Below are positions 1 through 5,638 of a stretch of DNA of 5,638 nucleotides, one piece after another. The first letter of the stretch is position 1, and every line of letters begins with the position of its first letter. The DNA lies in contig JAOUKJ010000297.1 in NCBI GenBank assembly GCA_029882675.1, positions 1 through 5,638 on the forward strand, read 5' to 3'. The position numbers and the translations under genes were made by a program. Below the pieces are notes generated by a model. It was not told where the DNA came from. It did no database searches and saw only the letters and a list, made by a program, of their open reading frames with translations. Source of the stretch: Cyclobacteriaceae bacterium (GTDB taxonomy: Bacteria > Bacteroidota > Bacteroidia > Cytophagales > Cyclobacteriaceae).

Positions 1-402
1 GAGGCCTACCACTGTGGGCACGGGATCCTTGCTTCTGGGCAGATAGATCAGGATATCCATACCTGGGCCGGCATCATCATCGGAGAAGTACACATGCACT
101 TCCCTTCGTATGGCTTTACCTCCCAGGGCTTTTTTGTCTTCATTGCGCACTTCAAAGCGCACATCGGCCTGGCCATCCGGCACACGGCCAAACATCTGGT
201 CGCGGAAAAGGGCATATAACTCCGCCCTTTGGCCTTCTTCCCATTCCCGGGATGTCTTCACAACCGTTCCATCGGCTTTTTTAAGCAGGTCGGGCAGCGT
301 GAAAGATGGAACTTTCGATTCGTCATAATTAGGCTTTGGCCGCTGGGCCTCTGTAGTATATACCGTCATAATAGCAATCAGGGTTATCAGTATTTTGTTC
401 AT
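1..402 (-). CDS. Secreted CE15-type glucuronoyl methylesterase / acetylxylan-esterase-like protein, 3' part outside the window
   Basis: Translating the minus strand from ATG at 402 gives 134 uninterrupted codons running off the left edge. Residues 1-19 form a signal peptide (MNKILI, a hydrophobic stretch, then TEA before Gln20), so the mature protein is exported. The following part, NYDESKVPSFTLPDLL at 25-40, then a Trp/Glu/Arg-rich helix and ELYALFRDQMFGRVPDG (61-77), is the typical N-terminal signature of bacterial carbohydrate esterase family 15. Residues 115-134 (MDILIYLPRS...PTVVGL) are the first core strands of the alpha/beta-hydrolase fold. Family members cleave the ester between 4-O-methyl-glucuronic acid on xylan and lignin alcohols; relatives are often named acetylxylan esterase. 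The Ser-His-acid catalytic residues lie beyond the window, so activity cannot be judged here. No Shine-Dalgarno is seen before the start. The permease gene upstream on the same strand is 312 bp away, too far to assume one operon. Confidence 0.85.
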   Translation of the reverse strand, partial: MNKILITLIAIMTVYTTEAQRPKPNYDESKVPSFTLPDLLKKADGTVVKTSREWEEGQRAELYALFRDQMFGRVPDGQADVRFEVRNEDKKALGGKAIRREVHVYFSDDDAGPGMDILIYLPRSKDPVPTVVGL

Positions 403-483
403 AATGGAGAATTTAGGTTCGATTTTAGTGTATTTTCTCTTAGAAAACAAGAACAACGATCAGACACCCCCAATAAACAAAAT

Positions 484-603
484 TTTGTCAGTCTGGTAAA
501 TCGAAGAGTTTAACCGGAACAACGGTTTTAAATGATCCCTTTGTGGGTGTTCCTCTCCTCCTGTAGGCACGGAAAAACACTCACAAATACCTGACCTGAC
601 AAA
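484..603. repeat. Nested inverted-repeat element with potential three-way-junction fold
   Basis: Outer arms TTTGTCAGTCTGGTA (484-498) and TACCTGACCTGACAAA (588-603) pair over 14 positions, with one bulged base (595) and one mismatch (494/592). Inside are two further stems. AACCG (512-516) pairs with CGGTT (523-527) around a 6-base loop. TTTGTGGGTGTT (540-551) pairs with AACACTCACAAA (576-587) over all 12 positions, one of them G:U if the plus strand is the RNA. The 12-bp stem ends at 587 and the outer arm begins at 588, so the two would stack coaxially. On the minus-strand RNA the G:U becomes an A:C mismatch, which slightly favours a plus-strand RNA. On the minus strand the element would sit in the esterase leader, about 80 nt before its start codon. 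No U-tract follows on either strand, so it is not a simple terminator. It could be a structured RNA, a leader element or a MITE-like repeat; no target-site duplication is clear. The pairing is seen directly; the function is unknown. Confidence 0.6.
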
Positions 604-677
604 GTAGAACTAAGTAAAGAAAGTAAAATAGTAGTTGAAAAATAAAATTAACAGCTTTTGACAACACGCCCCTTATT

Positions 678-696
678 CCCGGACTGAAGCGTCGGG
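678..696 (-). terminator. Possible weak transcription terminator hairpin after the permease gene
   Basis: On the minus strand CCCGAC and GTCCGGG can pair over six base pairs with one bulged C and a 6-base loop, about 20 nt past the permease stop codon. Position and GC content suit a terminator, but the following bases (AATAAGGGG) contain no run of T, so factor-independent termination is doubtful. It may simply be a 3'-end stabilising hairpin. Confidence 0.2.
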
Positions 697-714
697 CCTG
701 GTTTCCTGCTCTTG

Positions 715-1953
715 TTACTCAAACCGCAGTGAATCAATGGGATCCAGCAAGGAGGCCTTATATGCCGGATAATACCCGGACAGCAAGCCAACCACTACAC
801 AGAGCGCCACACCAAAGAGCATCCACAGCCAGGGGATGACCATCCCTTCGATACCCAACAGGCCCGATACCAGGTTGCCTATTCCAATACCACAAATGAT
901 ACCGAAGGCGCCGCCAATGAGGCATACCACTATGGCCTCAATGATAAACTGTTGGCGAATACGCAGGGGCGTGGCGCCCAGGGCTTTCCGGATGCCCACT
1001 TCCCGGGTGCGTTCTGTCACCGACACCATCATAATATTCATCAGGGCAATGGACGCACCGAGCAAGGACACAAAGCCCACCACAAATCCGCCTATGCGCA
1101 ATACACCGGTCACTTCGGCCATACGTTCCGAAAGAGAAACACTTTGTTCTACCTCGAAAGAGTTTTCCTCTCCTATCCTGTCGTGGCGGATCAGGCGCAT
1201 CAGCCCGGTTGCTTCACCCATGGCCTTATCCATATTATGCCCACTGTCAATCCCTACGTTGAGGTCATATCCCAACACCCTGTTGCCTGCCAGTCGTTTG
1301 CCATACTGCAATGGCAGCACCACCATATTGTCATAACTCCTTCCACCGCCCATCTGTCCTTTTTTTTCCATGACCCCAATCACGCGCACCTTACTACCCA
1401 TCAATGCCAGTTCACTGCCCAGGGGGTTCTGATTTTCCTTGTACAAGTCAGTAGCTATCCCATGGCCGATGATGGCCACATTGGTACCATACCGCACATC
1501 AAGGCTGGAGAAATTTCGCCCTTTTTCAATATTCAACCCTTTCAACGCCACATATTCGTCATTGGCACCCATCACCCAGATGTTTGGGTTGGTTTTTTCA
1601 GAAAGATGCTTCACCTCTGCCACACTTGTAATGGTCGATGACAAGCTTACGCTGGCGGGGTAATTGTACTTATCTATAAATTCCTGTACTTCCTTATATT
1701 TCAGGGGAGGATATGTTTTAGTGGCCACTCCTCCACTCTTCCCCTGGTCATTCCGCTTATTGTAGATATTAAATGTATTCACGCCAAGGTCAGACAGGTT
1801 ATCTTTCACCGAGCTCTGTATACCATCAATGGCCGTAAGGATACCTACCAGTGACATGATACCAATGGCTACGATGAGTGCCGTAAGAATAGACCGCAAC
1901 AGGTTGGCACCTACCGAACGTATACCTTCTCTAAAATTTTCTGCTAAATTCAC
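715..1953 (-). CDS. MacB/FtsX-family ABC transporter permease, stand-alone membrane subunit
   Basis: This 412-residue inner-membrane protein has the layout of MacB/LolC-type permeases. A short cytoplasmic N-terminus (AENFREGIRSVGANLLRS) leads to TM1 at about 21-42. A MacB-type periplasmic core follows (about 43-282). The FtsX domain has TM2 at about 287-311, the cytoplasmic coupling segment TERTREVGIRKALGA (313-327), TM3 at about 336-362 and TM4 at about 372-394. The C-terminus YYPAYKASLLDPIDSLRFE is the family ending. Such permeases couple a cytoplasmic ATPase to periplasmic movement, serving export or lipoprotein handling; the substrate cannot be told here. The start is GTG at 1951-1953: an in-frame stop lies directly upstream, and the next Met (residue 33) would destroy TM1. 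No ATPase or membrane-fusion partner lies in the window, so the nucleotide-binding subunit must be encoded elsewhere or just outside. The gene diverges from the secreted-protein gene across a region containing a perfect palindrome. Confidence 0.93.
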   Translation of the reverse strand: MNLAENFREGIRSVGANLLRSILTALIVAIGIMSLVGILTAIDGIQSSVKDNLSDLGVNTFNIYNKRNDQGKSGGVATKTYPPLKYKEVQEFIDKYNYPASVSLSSTITSVAEVKHLSEKTNPNIWVMGANDEYVALKGLNIEKGRNFSSLDVRYGTNVAIIGHGIATDLYKENQNPLGSELALMGSKVRVIGVMEKKGQMGGGRSYDNMVVLPLQYGKRLAGNRVLGYDLNVGIDSGHNMDKAMGEATGLMRLIRHDRIGEENSFEVEQSVSLSERMAEVTGVLRIGGFVVGFVSLLGASIALMNIMMVSVTERTREVGIRKALGATPLRIRQQFIIEAIVVCLIGGAFGIICGIGIGNLVSGLLGIEGMVIPWLWMLFGVALCVVVGLLSGYYPAYKASLLDPIDSLRFE

Positions 1954-1973
1954 TTAATTATTATTTCACGAAT

Positions 1974-1989
1974 CAATTTACGTAAATTG
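1974..1989. promoter_or_regulatory. Perfect 16-bp palindrome between divergent genes, candidate operator
   Basis: CAATTTACGTAAATTG equals its own reverse complement over all 16 bases. It is centred at 1981/1982, about 20 bp before the permease GTG and about 80 bp before the ATG at 2071. Having no loop, it fits a binding site for a dimeric regulator better than an RNA hairpin. Each half contains TAAATTG read outward, a near match to the TAnnTTTG promoter element of Bacteroidota, so it could overlap divergent promoters, though no matching upstream TTG is evident. No regulator gene is visible in the window. The palindrome is certain; its role is inferred. Confidence 0.5.
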
Positions 1990-2070
1990 CACGTTTTAGA
2001 ATGATAAATTATGTTAACTTGAACATCCATCCTGTAAATGGTTGATTCTGTGGGTAAAGATTTGGTTGAT

Positions 2071-3330
2071 ATGAAAAGAGTTTTAATCCTGTTGGTATTT
2101 ATTATGATGAGCAAGGCGTTGTGGGCCAGCCAGATTCTGGTGCCTATGGACGAAAAGCAGACCAACCACCTGAAAGCATATGGCATTGCCTTTTGGGTAT
2201 TGCAACACGATGATATCGTAAACTGGATGCTCAACTACCGGGGGGGTAGTTTTTTATTCAGGTATTCGCAGAAATTTGAGAATGAACTGATCATCCGTGG
2301 CGTAGGCTATGAGGTGGTCTCTGATGCGGAGTCTACCAATATCATGGAGCAAATGTCCAGTCCCTCCTCCAATACCGATGTGATGCGACTGGAGAAATAC
2401 CCCAGTATTGCCGTATATTCCCCCAAGAGCAAACAGCCCTGGGACGATGCCGTAACGCTGGTACTCACCTATGCCGAAATCCCCTACGATGTGGTCTTCG
2501 ATGACGATGTATTGATTGGTAACCTGCCCGAATATGACTGGTTGCACCTGCACCACGAGGACTTTACCGGACAATATGGTAAGTTTTACAGGAACTTCAG
2601 AAACCGGCCCTGGTATATCGAGCAGCAAAAGGAATTTGAGGCCTCCGCCCGCAAACACGGGTACAACAAAGTCTCTCAGCTCAAACTTGGGGTAGCCAAA
2701 AAAATACAGGAATTTGTAGCTGGTGGCGGGTTTCTCTTTGCCATGTGTTCAGCCACAGACACTTACGACATCGCCCTGGCCGCTGAAGGTGTGGATATCT
2801 GTGATAGGATGTATGATGGCGACCCTGCTGATCCCCAGGCTCAATCCAAGCTCAACTTTGATAATACTTTTGCCTTTAAAGATTTTATCCTCTCCCGTGA
2901 CCCCTATGAATACGAGTATTCATCGATTGACAATCAACCCACCGAACGGGGTATCAGGCAGGAACAAGACTACTTTCAGTTGTTTGAATTCAGTGCTAAG
3001 TGGGATCCCATCCCCACCATGCTCACGCAAAACCATACACGGCTCATCAAAGGTTTTTACGGGCAGACCACGGGTTTCAAAAAACAATATGTAAAATCAG
3101 AGGTACTGATCATGGGGGAAAACAAAACACTTAATGAGGTACGCTATATCCACAGCACTTTTGGTAAGGGCTTCTGGACCTTTTACAGCGGTCACGACCC
3201 CGAAGACTATCAACATACCGTAGGCGAACAACCTACGGATCTGAATATGCACCCCAATTCACCCGGCTACCGGCTCATCCTTAATAATATCCTCTTCCCC
3301 GCGGCCAAAAAGAAAAAGCAAAAAACCTGA
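2071..3330 (+). CDS. Secreted class I glutamine-amidotransferase/ThuA-like protein (relatives often labelled 'asparagine synthetase B')
   Basis: I place the start at ATG 2071 (419 residues): it gives a clean signal peptide, MKRVLILLVFIMMSKALWA, before Ser20. An upstream in-frame ATG at 2038 would add 11 charged residues ahead of it. Residues 21-100 (QILVPMDEKQTNHLKAYGIAFWVL...YRGGSFLFRY) are a conserved N-terminal region. Then comes an alpha/beta part: IAVYSPK at 113-119, YDWLHLHHEDF at 155-165, and GGGFLFAMCSATD at 218-230, where Cys226 sits where a class I amidotransferase nucleophile elbow would be. Near the end, GKGFWTFYSGHDPED (365-379) recalls the HPE motif of those enzymes and the GHDPE-like end of ThuA proteins. 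From memory, Bacteroidota homologues are often called asparagine synthetase B, but I see neither an N-terminal catalytic Cys2 nor an SGGxDS ATP-binding loop. The true reaction is unknown. A basic tail (AKKKKQKT) ends the protein. The glycosidase gene follows after 45 bp, probably on the same transcript. Confidence 0.85.
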   Translation: MKRVLILLVFIMMSKALWASQILVPMDEKQTNHLKAYGIAFWVLQHDDIVNWMLNYRGGSFLFRYSQKFENELIIRGVGYEVVSDAESTNIMEQMSSPSSNTDVMRLEKYPSIAVYSPKSKQPWDDAVTLVLTYAEIPYDVVFDDDVLIGNLPEYDWLHLHHEDFTGQYGKFYRNFRNRPWYIEQQKEFEASARKHGYNKVSQLKLGVAKKIQEFVAGGGFLFAMCSATDTYDIALAAEGVDICDRMYDGDPADPQAQSKLNFDNTFAFKDFILSRDPYEYEYSSIDNQPTERGIRQEQDYFQLFEFSAKWDPIPTMLTQNHTRLIKGFYGQTTGFKKQYVKSEVLIMGENKTLNEVRYIHSTFGKGFWTFYSGHDPEDYQHTVGEQPTDLNMHPNSPGYRLILNNILFPAAKKKKQKT

Positions 3331-3375
3331 GTTTTTCTTATTTTACGGCACCTTTTGTAATTTGCCCCTAAAGCT

Positions 3376-5031
3376 GTGCAAACAAAACCCCTAAAGCCGT
3401 TGAAAATCTTAGCCCAATCCCTGACCCTTTCTCTTATCATGGCCCTGTTTATGGCCTGTGATGGCCCCGAAAAAAAGCTGAATGGCCCCGTATTACATTG
3501 GGCTGATTACGTTCATTATATCGACAGTTTCAACACCCACGACAATGAACTATACATCCAGCATATTCCCAACGCAAAGGCGGCCGATTTCCTTGGTGAA
3601 AACATTCCCTACATCGACATCCCGGATCAAATCCTTGAAGAAACATATTACTTTCGATGGTGGACCTACCGCAAGCACATCAAAGAAACAGAAGACGGTT
3701 TTGTAATTACCGAATTCCTGCCCAAAGTATTTTGGTCCGGAAAGCACAATACCATCAACTGCCCGGCAGGTCATCATTTTTATGAAGGCCGCTGGCTCCG
3801 CGATCCGAAATACCTGCGCGACTATGGCCTGTTCTGGTTCGAGGCTGGAGGTGATGTACGCAAATACAGTTTCTGGGCGGCAGATGCCATCGAGAAATTA
3901 CTTCGCAATCATCCGGACAGTAGCTATATGAAAAGGATAGTTCCCCATCTGCGCAGTAATTTACAGGCCTGGAAGAGCGAACGCCGGGATTCGCTGGAGA
4001 CTTTGTATTATCAATTTGATGTTTGGGACGGCATGGAAGTAACTGTCTCGGGCGAATTGATGAACGGGCAGGTCATTTTCAGTTATCCGGCCCTTCGCCC
4101 CACCATCAACAGCTACATTTACGGTGACCTGAAGGCCCTATCTGTCATGGAAGGTCAGCTGGGACAAACAGATCATGCGGCTACTCTCCTTGATGAAGCG
4201 GAAAAATTACGCCATGAGGTCATTACCCGGCTGTGGTCTGAAAAGCTAAACCACTTCATTAGTCTGCCGCGCCATGATTCAATACCTGTGCCTGAAGTCA
4301 GGGAACTCATCGGCTATGTACCCTGGTATTTCCACCTACCCCCCGCTGATGAAACACATCATGTAGCCTGGAAACAAGTTATGGACAGCACCGGGTTTTA
4401 TGCCCCCTGGGGCCTGACTACAGCTGAACAACGACATCCCCGCTTCCAACTCAACTACAACCAGCACGTCTGCGAATGGAACGGGCCGGTGTGGCCCTTT
4501 GCCTCGACACAGACGCTAAAGGCCATGGCCAACTTACTCAAAGATTATAATCAGCAAACAGTGAGTAAGTCAGATTATTATCACCTGCTACAGGTCTATG
4601 CCAACAGTCACCGGCGCACCCTGGAAGACGGACGGGTAGTCCCCTGGATTGATGAAAACCAGCACCCGTACAGCGGTGACTGGATTGCACGTACCCGATT
4701 ATATACAGATGAAAACGGGCAGCCCCGCGAACCTTCCATCCGGGAACGCGGTAAAGATTACAACCATTCCGGCTTCTGTGACCTGATCATCAATGACCTG
4801 CTTGGTGTACACCCGGAAAGCGACAACAGCATAACCATCCAACCCCTGATCCCGGAAGGCACATGGGATTGGTTTGCCCTGGATCACATAAAAGTAAAAG
4901 ATCATGAACTAACGGTCATTTGGGATCGAACTGGTGAGCGGTATGGGAAAGGCAAAGGATTTATGGTCTGGGTGGACGGTAACCTCGCACATCATTCGGA
5001 GGAAGTGAAAAAAGTGGGTATTAATTTATAG
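3376..5031 (+). CDS. Putative lipoprotein glycoside hydrolase, MGH1/GH63-like (alpha/alpha)6-barrel
   Basis: This 551-residue protein starts at GTG 3376; an in-frame stop at 3358 and the absence of an ATG before residue 22 support that choice. Residues 8-28 look like a lipoprotein signal ending LFMAC, with Cys28 as the lipidated residue; the lipobox is imperfect (Phe at -3, Met at -2). The mature part resembles the six-hairpin barrel of mannosylglycerate-hydrolase/GH63-type enzymes: a long helical region, YQFDVWDGMEVTVSG at 212-226, the loop CEWNGPVWPFASTQT at 366-380 (compare the YWRGPVW motif of such families) and GKDYNHSGFCDLIINDLLGV at 459-478. A C-terminal beta region (IQPLIPEGTWDWF...ELTVIWDRTGERYGKGKGF...VDG, 488-535) matches the tail often found in these proteins. 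By analogy Glu221 may be the general acid, but this is inferred and the sugar substrate is unknown. It lies 45 bp after the amidotransferase-like gene, probably in one operon, and converges on the HNH gene with a 16-bp gap. Confidence 0.75.
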   Translation: MQTKPLKPLKILAQSLTLSLIMALFMACDGPEKKLNGPVLHWADYVHYIDSFNTHDNELYIQHIPNAKAADFLGENIPYIDIPDQILEETYYFRWWTYRKHIKETEDGFVITEFLPKVFWSGKHNTINCPAGHHFYEGRWLRDPKYLRDYGLFWFEAGGDVRKYSFWAADAIEKLLRNHPDSSYMKRIVPHLRSNLQAWKSERRDSLETLYYQFDVWDGMEVTVSGELMNGQVIFSYPALRPTINSYIYGDLKALSVMEGQLGQTDHAATLLDEAEKLRHEVITRLWSEKLNHFISLPRHDSIPVPEVRELIGYVPWYFHLPPADETHHVAWKQVMDSTGFYAPWGLTTAEQRHPRFQLNYNQHVCEWNGPVWPFASTQTLKAMANLLKDYNQQTVSKSDYYHLLQVYANSHRRTLEDGRVVPWIDENQHPYSGDWIARTRLYTDENGQPREPSIRERGKDYNHSGFCDLIINDLLGVHPESDNSITIQPLIPEGTWDWFALDHIKVKDHELTVIWDRTGERYGKGKGFMVWVDGNLAHHSEEVKKVGINL

Positions 5032-5047
5032 CATAAAAGCAGAAATC

Positions 5048-5569
5048 TCAAACTGCCACACCGGCCCTTCCATTCATTCCCAGGTAAGGCATCCACTCCT
5101 CACAGATATCACCGGACATCTCCCTTAGAAATAAGAGGTATGAAGGCTTATAGGGCTGCTGTGCAAGTCGCATATCGGCCTCAGCAGGCATGCGGTCACC
5201 CTTGCTCGCATTACATCTTTTACAAGCTGCAACCAGGTTTTTCCAGGTGGTTTTCCCTCCACGGGCCCGGGGAAGTACATGATCAATGCTCAAGTCTTTT
5301 TTCGTGCCGCAATACTGGCATTGAAATCCATCGCGCTTAAAAACATTCACGCGCGTAAGCGCCACGTGCTTAAACGGCATGTTGATGTACCGCTGTAAAC
5401 GGACCACCGCCGGTATTGAAAAATGGCGGTCAACAGTACGTAATAAACTGCCGGAATAGTTCTCCACCAAATCCACTTTTTCCATATAAACCAGCACAAA
5501 AGCACGGTGTACTTCACAGGTTGCAATCGGCCTGTAATCTTTATTGAGTATGAGTGCCCGCTGATTCAT
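5048..5569 (-). CDS. HNH endonuclease family protein
   Basis: A complete 173-residue protein from ATG at 5569. The N-terminal half (ALILNKDYRPIATCEVHRAFVLVYMEKVDLVE, 5-36) is the conserved lead-in of a widespread small HNH family. The nuclease fold follows: FKRDGFQCQYCG (77-88), SIDHVLPRARGGKTTWKNLVAACKRCNASKGD (94-125). Cys84/Cys87 and Cys116/Cys119 form the structural zinc site; Asp96-His97 and Asn111 are the HNH active-site residues. All key residues are present, so it is probably an active metal-dependent DNA nuclease. It is cytoplasmic, with no signal peptide. Its biological role is unknown; this type often occurs as a lone chromosomal gene rather than with a methylase, and no methylase is visible here. 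The 69 bp upstream (5570-5638) hold no clear promoter or gene; a TAATTTG on the minus strand at 5602-5608 is a near match only. Confidence 0.92.
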   Translation of the reverse strand: MNQRALILNKDYRPIATCEVHRAFVLVYMEKVDLVENYSGSLLRTVDRHFSIPAVVRLQRYINMPFKHVALTRVNVFKRDGFQCQYCGTKKDLSIDHVLPRARGGKTTWKNLVAACKRCNASKGDRMPAEADMRLAQQPYKPSYLLFLREMSGDICEEWMPYLGMNGRAGVAV

Positions 5570-5638
5570 TTGGTGAAAATAAGTGTTCTTTAGGAAACAG
5601 ACAAATTATTTGAGATGAACCAAGAGCCATGAACGATG

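Larger units (their letters stand above)
403..714. other. 312-bp intergenic region with inverted repeats, no gene seen
   Basis: I see no convincing coding frame here on either strand; plus-strand frames entering from the left are shadows of the esterase gene. The stretch is AT-rich next to the esterase start and at 601-660. It holds three structured items: a GC-rich bulged hairpin at 678-696 just after the permease stop, a nested inverted-repeat element at 484-603, and a perfect 12-bp palindrome ACAAAATTTTGT at 477-488 overlapping the element's left edge. The esterase promoter must lie here unless it is read from the permease transcript, but I find no exact Bacteroidota-type promoter (TTG, then TAnnTTTG). 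A TACTTTG on the minus strand at 600-606 is only a near match. Confidence 0.7.

Noticed and set aside
229..513. Plus-strand open frame reaching from the esterase gene into the intergenic region
   Set aside because: It mostly lies opposite the CE15 N-terminus and then crosses the inverted-repeat region; no recognisable protein features.
952..1641. Long plus-strand open frame (229 codons), and another at 836-1336, opposite the permease gene
   Set aside because: The translations are rich in His, Pro and Ser with no domain or export signal, while the minus strand encodes an unmistakable FtsX-type permease. They are antisense shadows.
1950..2234. Minus-strand open frame of 94 codons across the divergent promoter region
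   Set aside because: It is antisense to the secreted protein's signal peptide, runs through the palindrome and shows no family features; shadow.
3321..3336. AAAAAC-CTGA-GTTTTT hairpin at the stop codon of the amidotransferase-like gene, followed by T-rich sequence
   Set aside because: The 6-bp stem has a single G:C pair and overlaps the stop codon, so it is too weak to call a terminator; the downstream gene is close enough to be co-transcribed.
3358..3364. TAATTTG shortly before the glycosidase GTG, also seen on the minus strand at 5602-5608 before the HNH gene
   Set aside because: It resembles the Bacteroidota -7 element TAnnTTTG but is one base short, and I find no properly spaced TTG upstream in either case. 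Such AT-rich heptamers are common.
5615..5638. Two plus-strand ATG codons at the right edge (5615 and 5629)
   Set aside because: The first frame stops after five codons, and the second has only three codons before the window ends, so no gene can be supported.

Overview
The window looks like a chromosomal piece from a member of the Bacteroidota, probably of the Chitinophagia/Cytophagia/Sphingobacteriia side rather than a host-associated Bacteroides. This is inferred from protein types: a CE15-like esterase with the N-terminus common in that phylum, a MacB/FtsX permease without a fused ATPase, a secreted family that is (from memory) largely Bacteroidota, and a short HNH endonuclease of a type common there. 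Starts also lack clear Shine-Dalgarno sequences, and two genes use GTG starts. No tRNA, rRNA, CRISPR array, phage gene or insertion sequence is visible.

Layout. Positions 1-402 (minus strand) hold the first 134 codons of a secreted CE15-type glucuronoyl esterase, cut by the window edge. A 312-bp gene-free stretch (403-714) follows, and it is not featureless: 484-603 forms a nested inverted-repeat element, with an outer stem enclosing a small hairpin and a 12-bp hairpin set flush against it. Positions 715-1953 (minus) encode a MacB/FtsX-type ABC permease with a GTG start and no ATPase gene in view. The divergent intergenic region contains a perfect 16-bp palindrome (1974-1989), a good operator candidate. 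On the plus strand, 2071-3330 encodes a secreted protein whose relatives are often labelled 'asparagine synthetase B', although the sequence looks like a class I glutamine-amidotransferase/ThuA-like fold. It is followed 45 bp later by 3376-5031, a putative lipoprotein glycoside hydrolase of the MGH1/GH63-like (alpha/alpha)6 type. A convergent HNH endonuclease gene (5048-5569, minus) closes the window.

How they fit together. The esterase, the glycosidase lipoprotein and the secreted amidotransferase-like protein all appear exported, which suggests envelope or extracellular carbohydrate work. The plus-strand pair may be one transcript. The permease and the pair diverge from the palindrome and could share a regulator. 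The HNH gene looks unrelated. The items most worth a second look are the 484-603 structured element, the secreted amidotransferase-like protein with its doubtful database name, and the palindrome.
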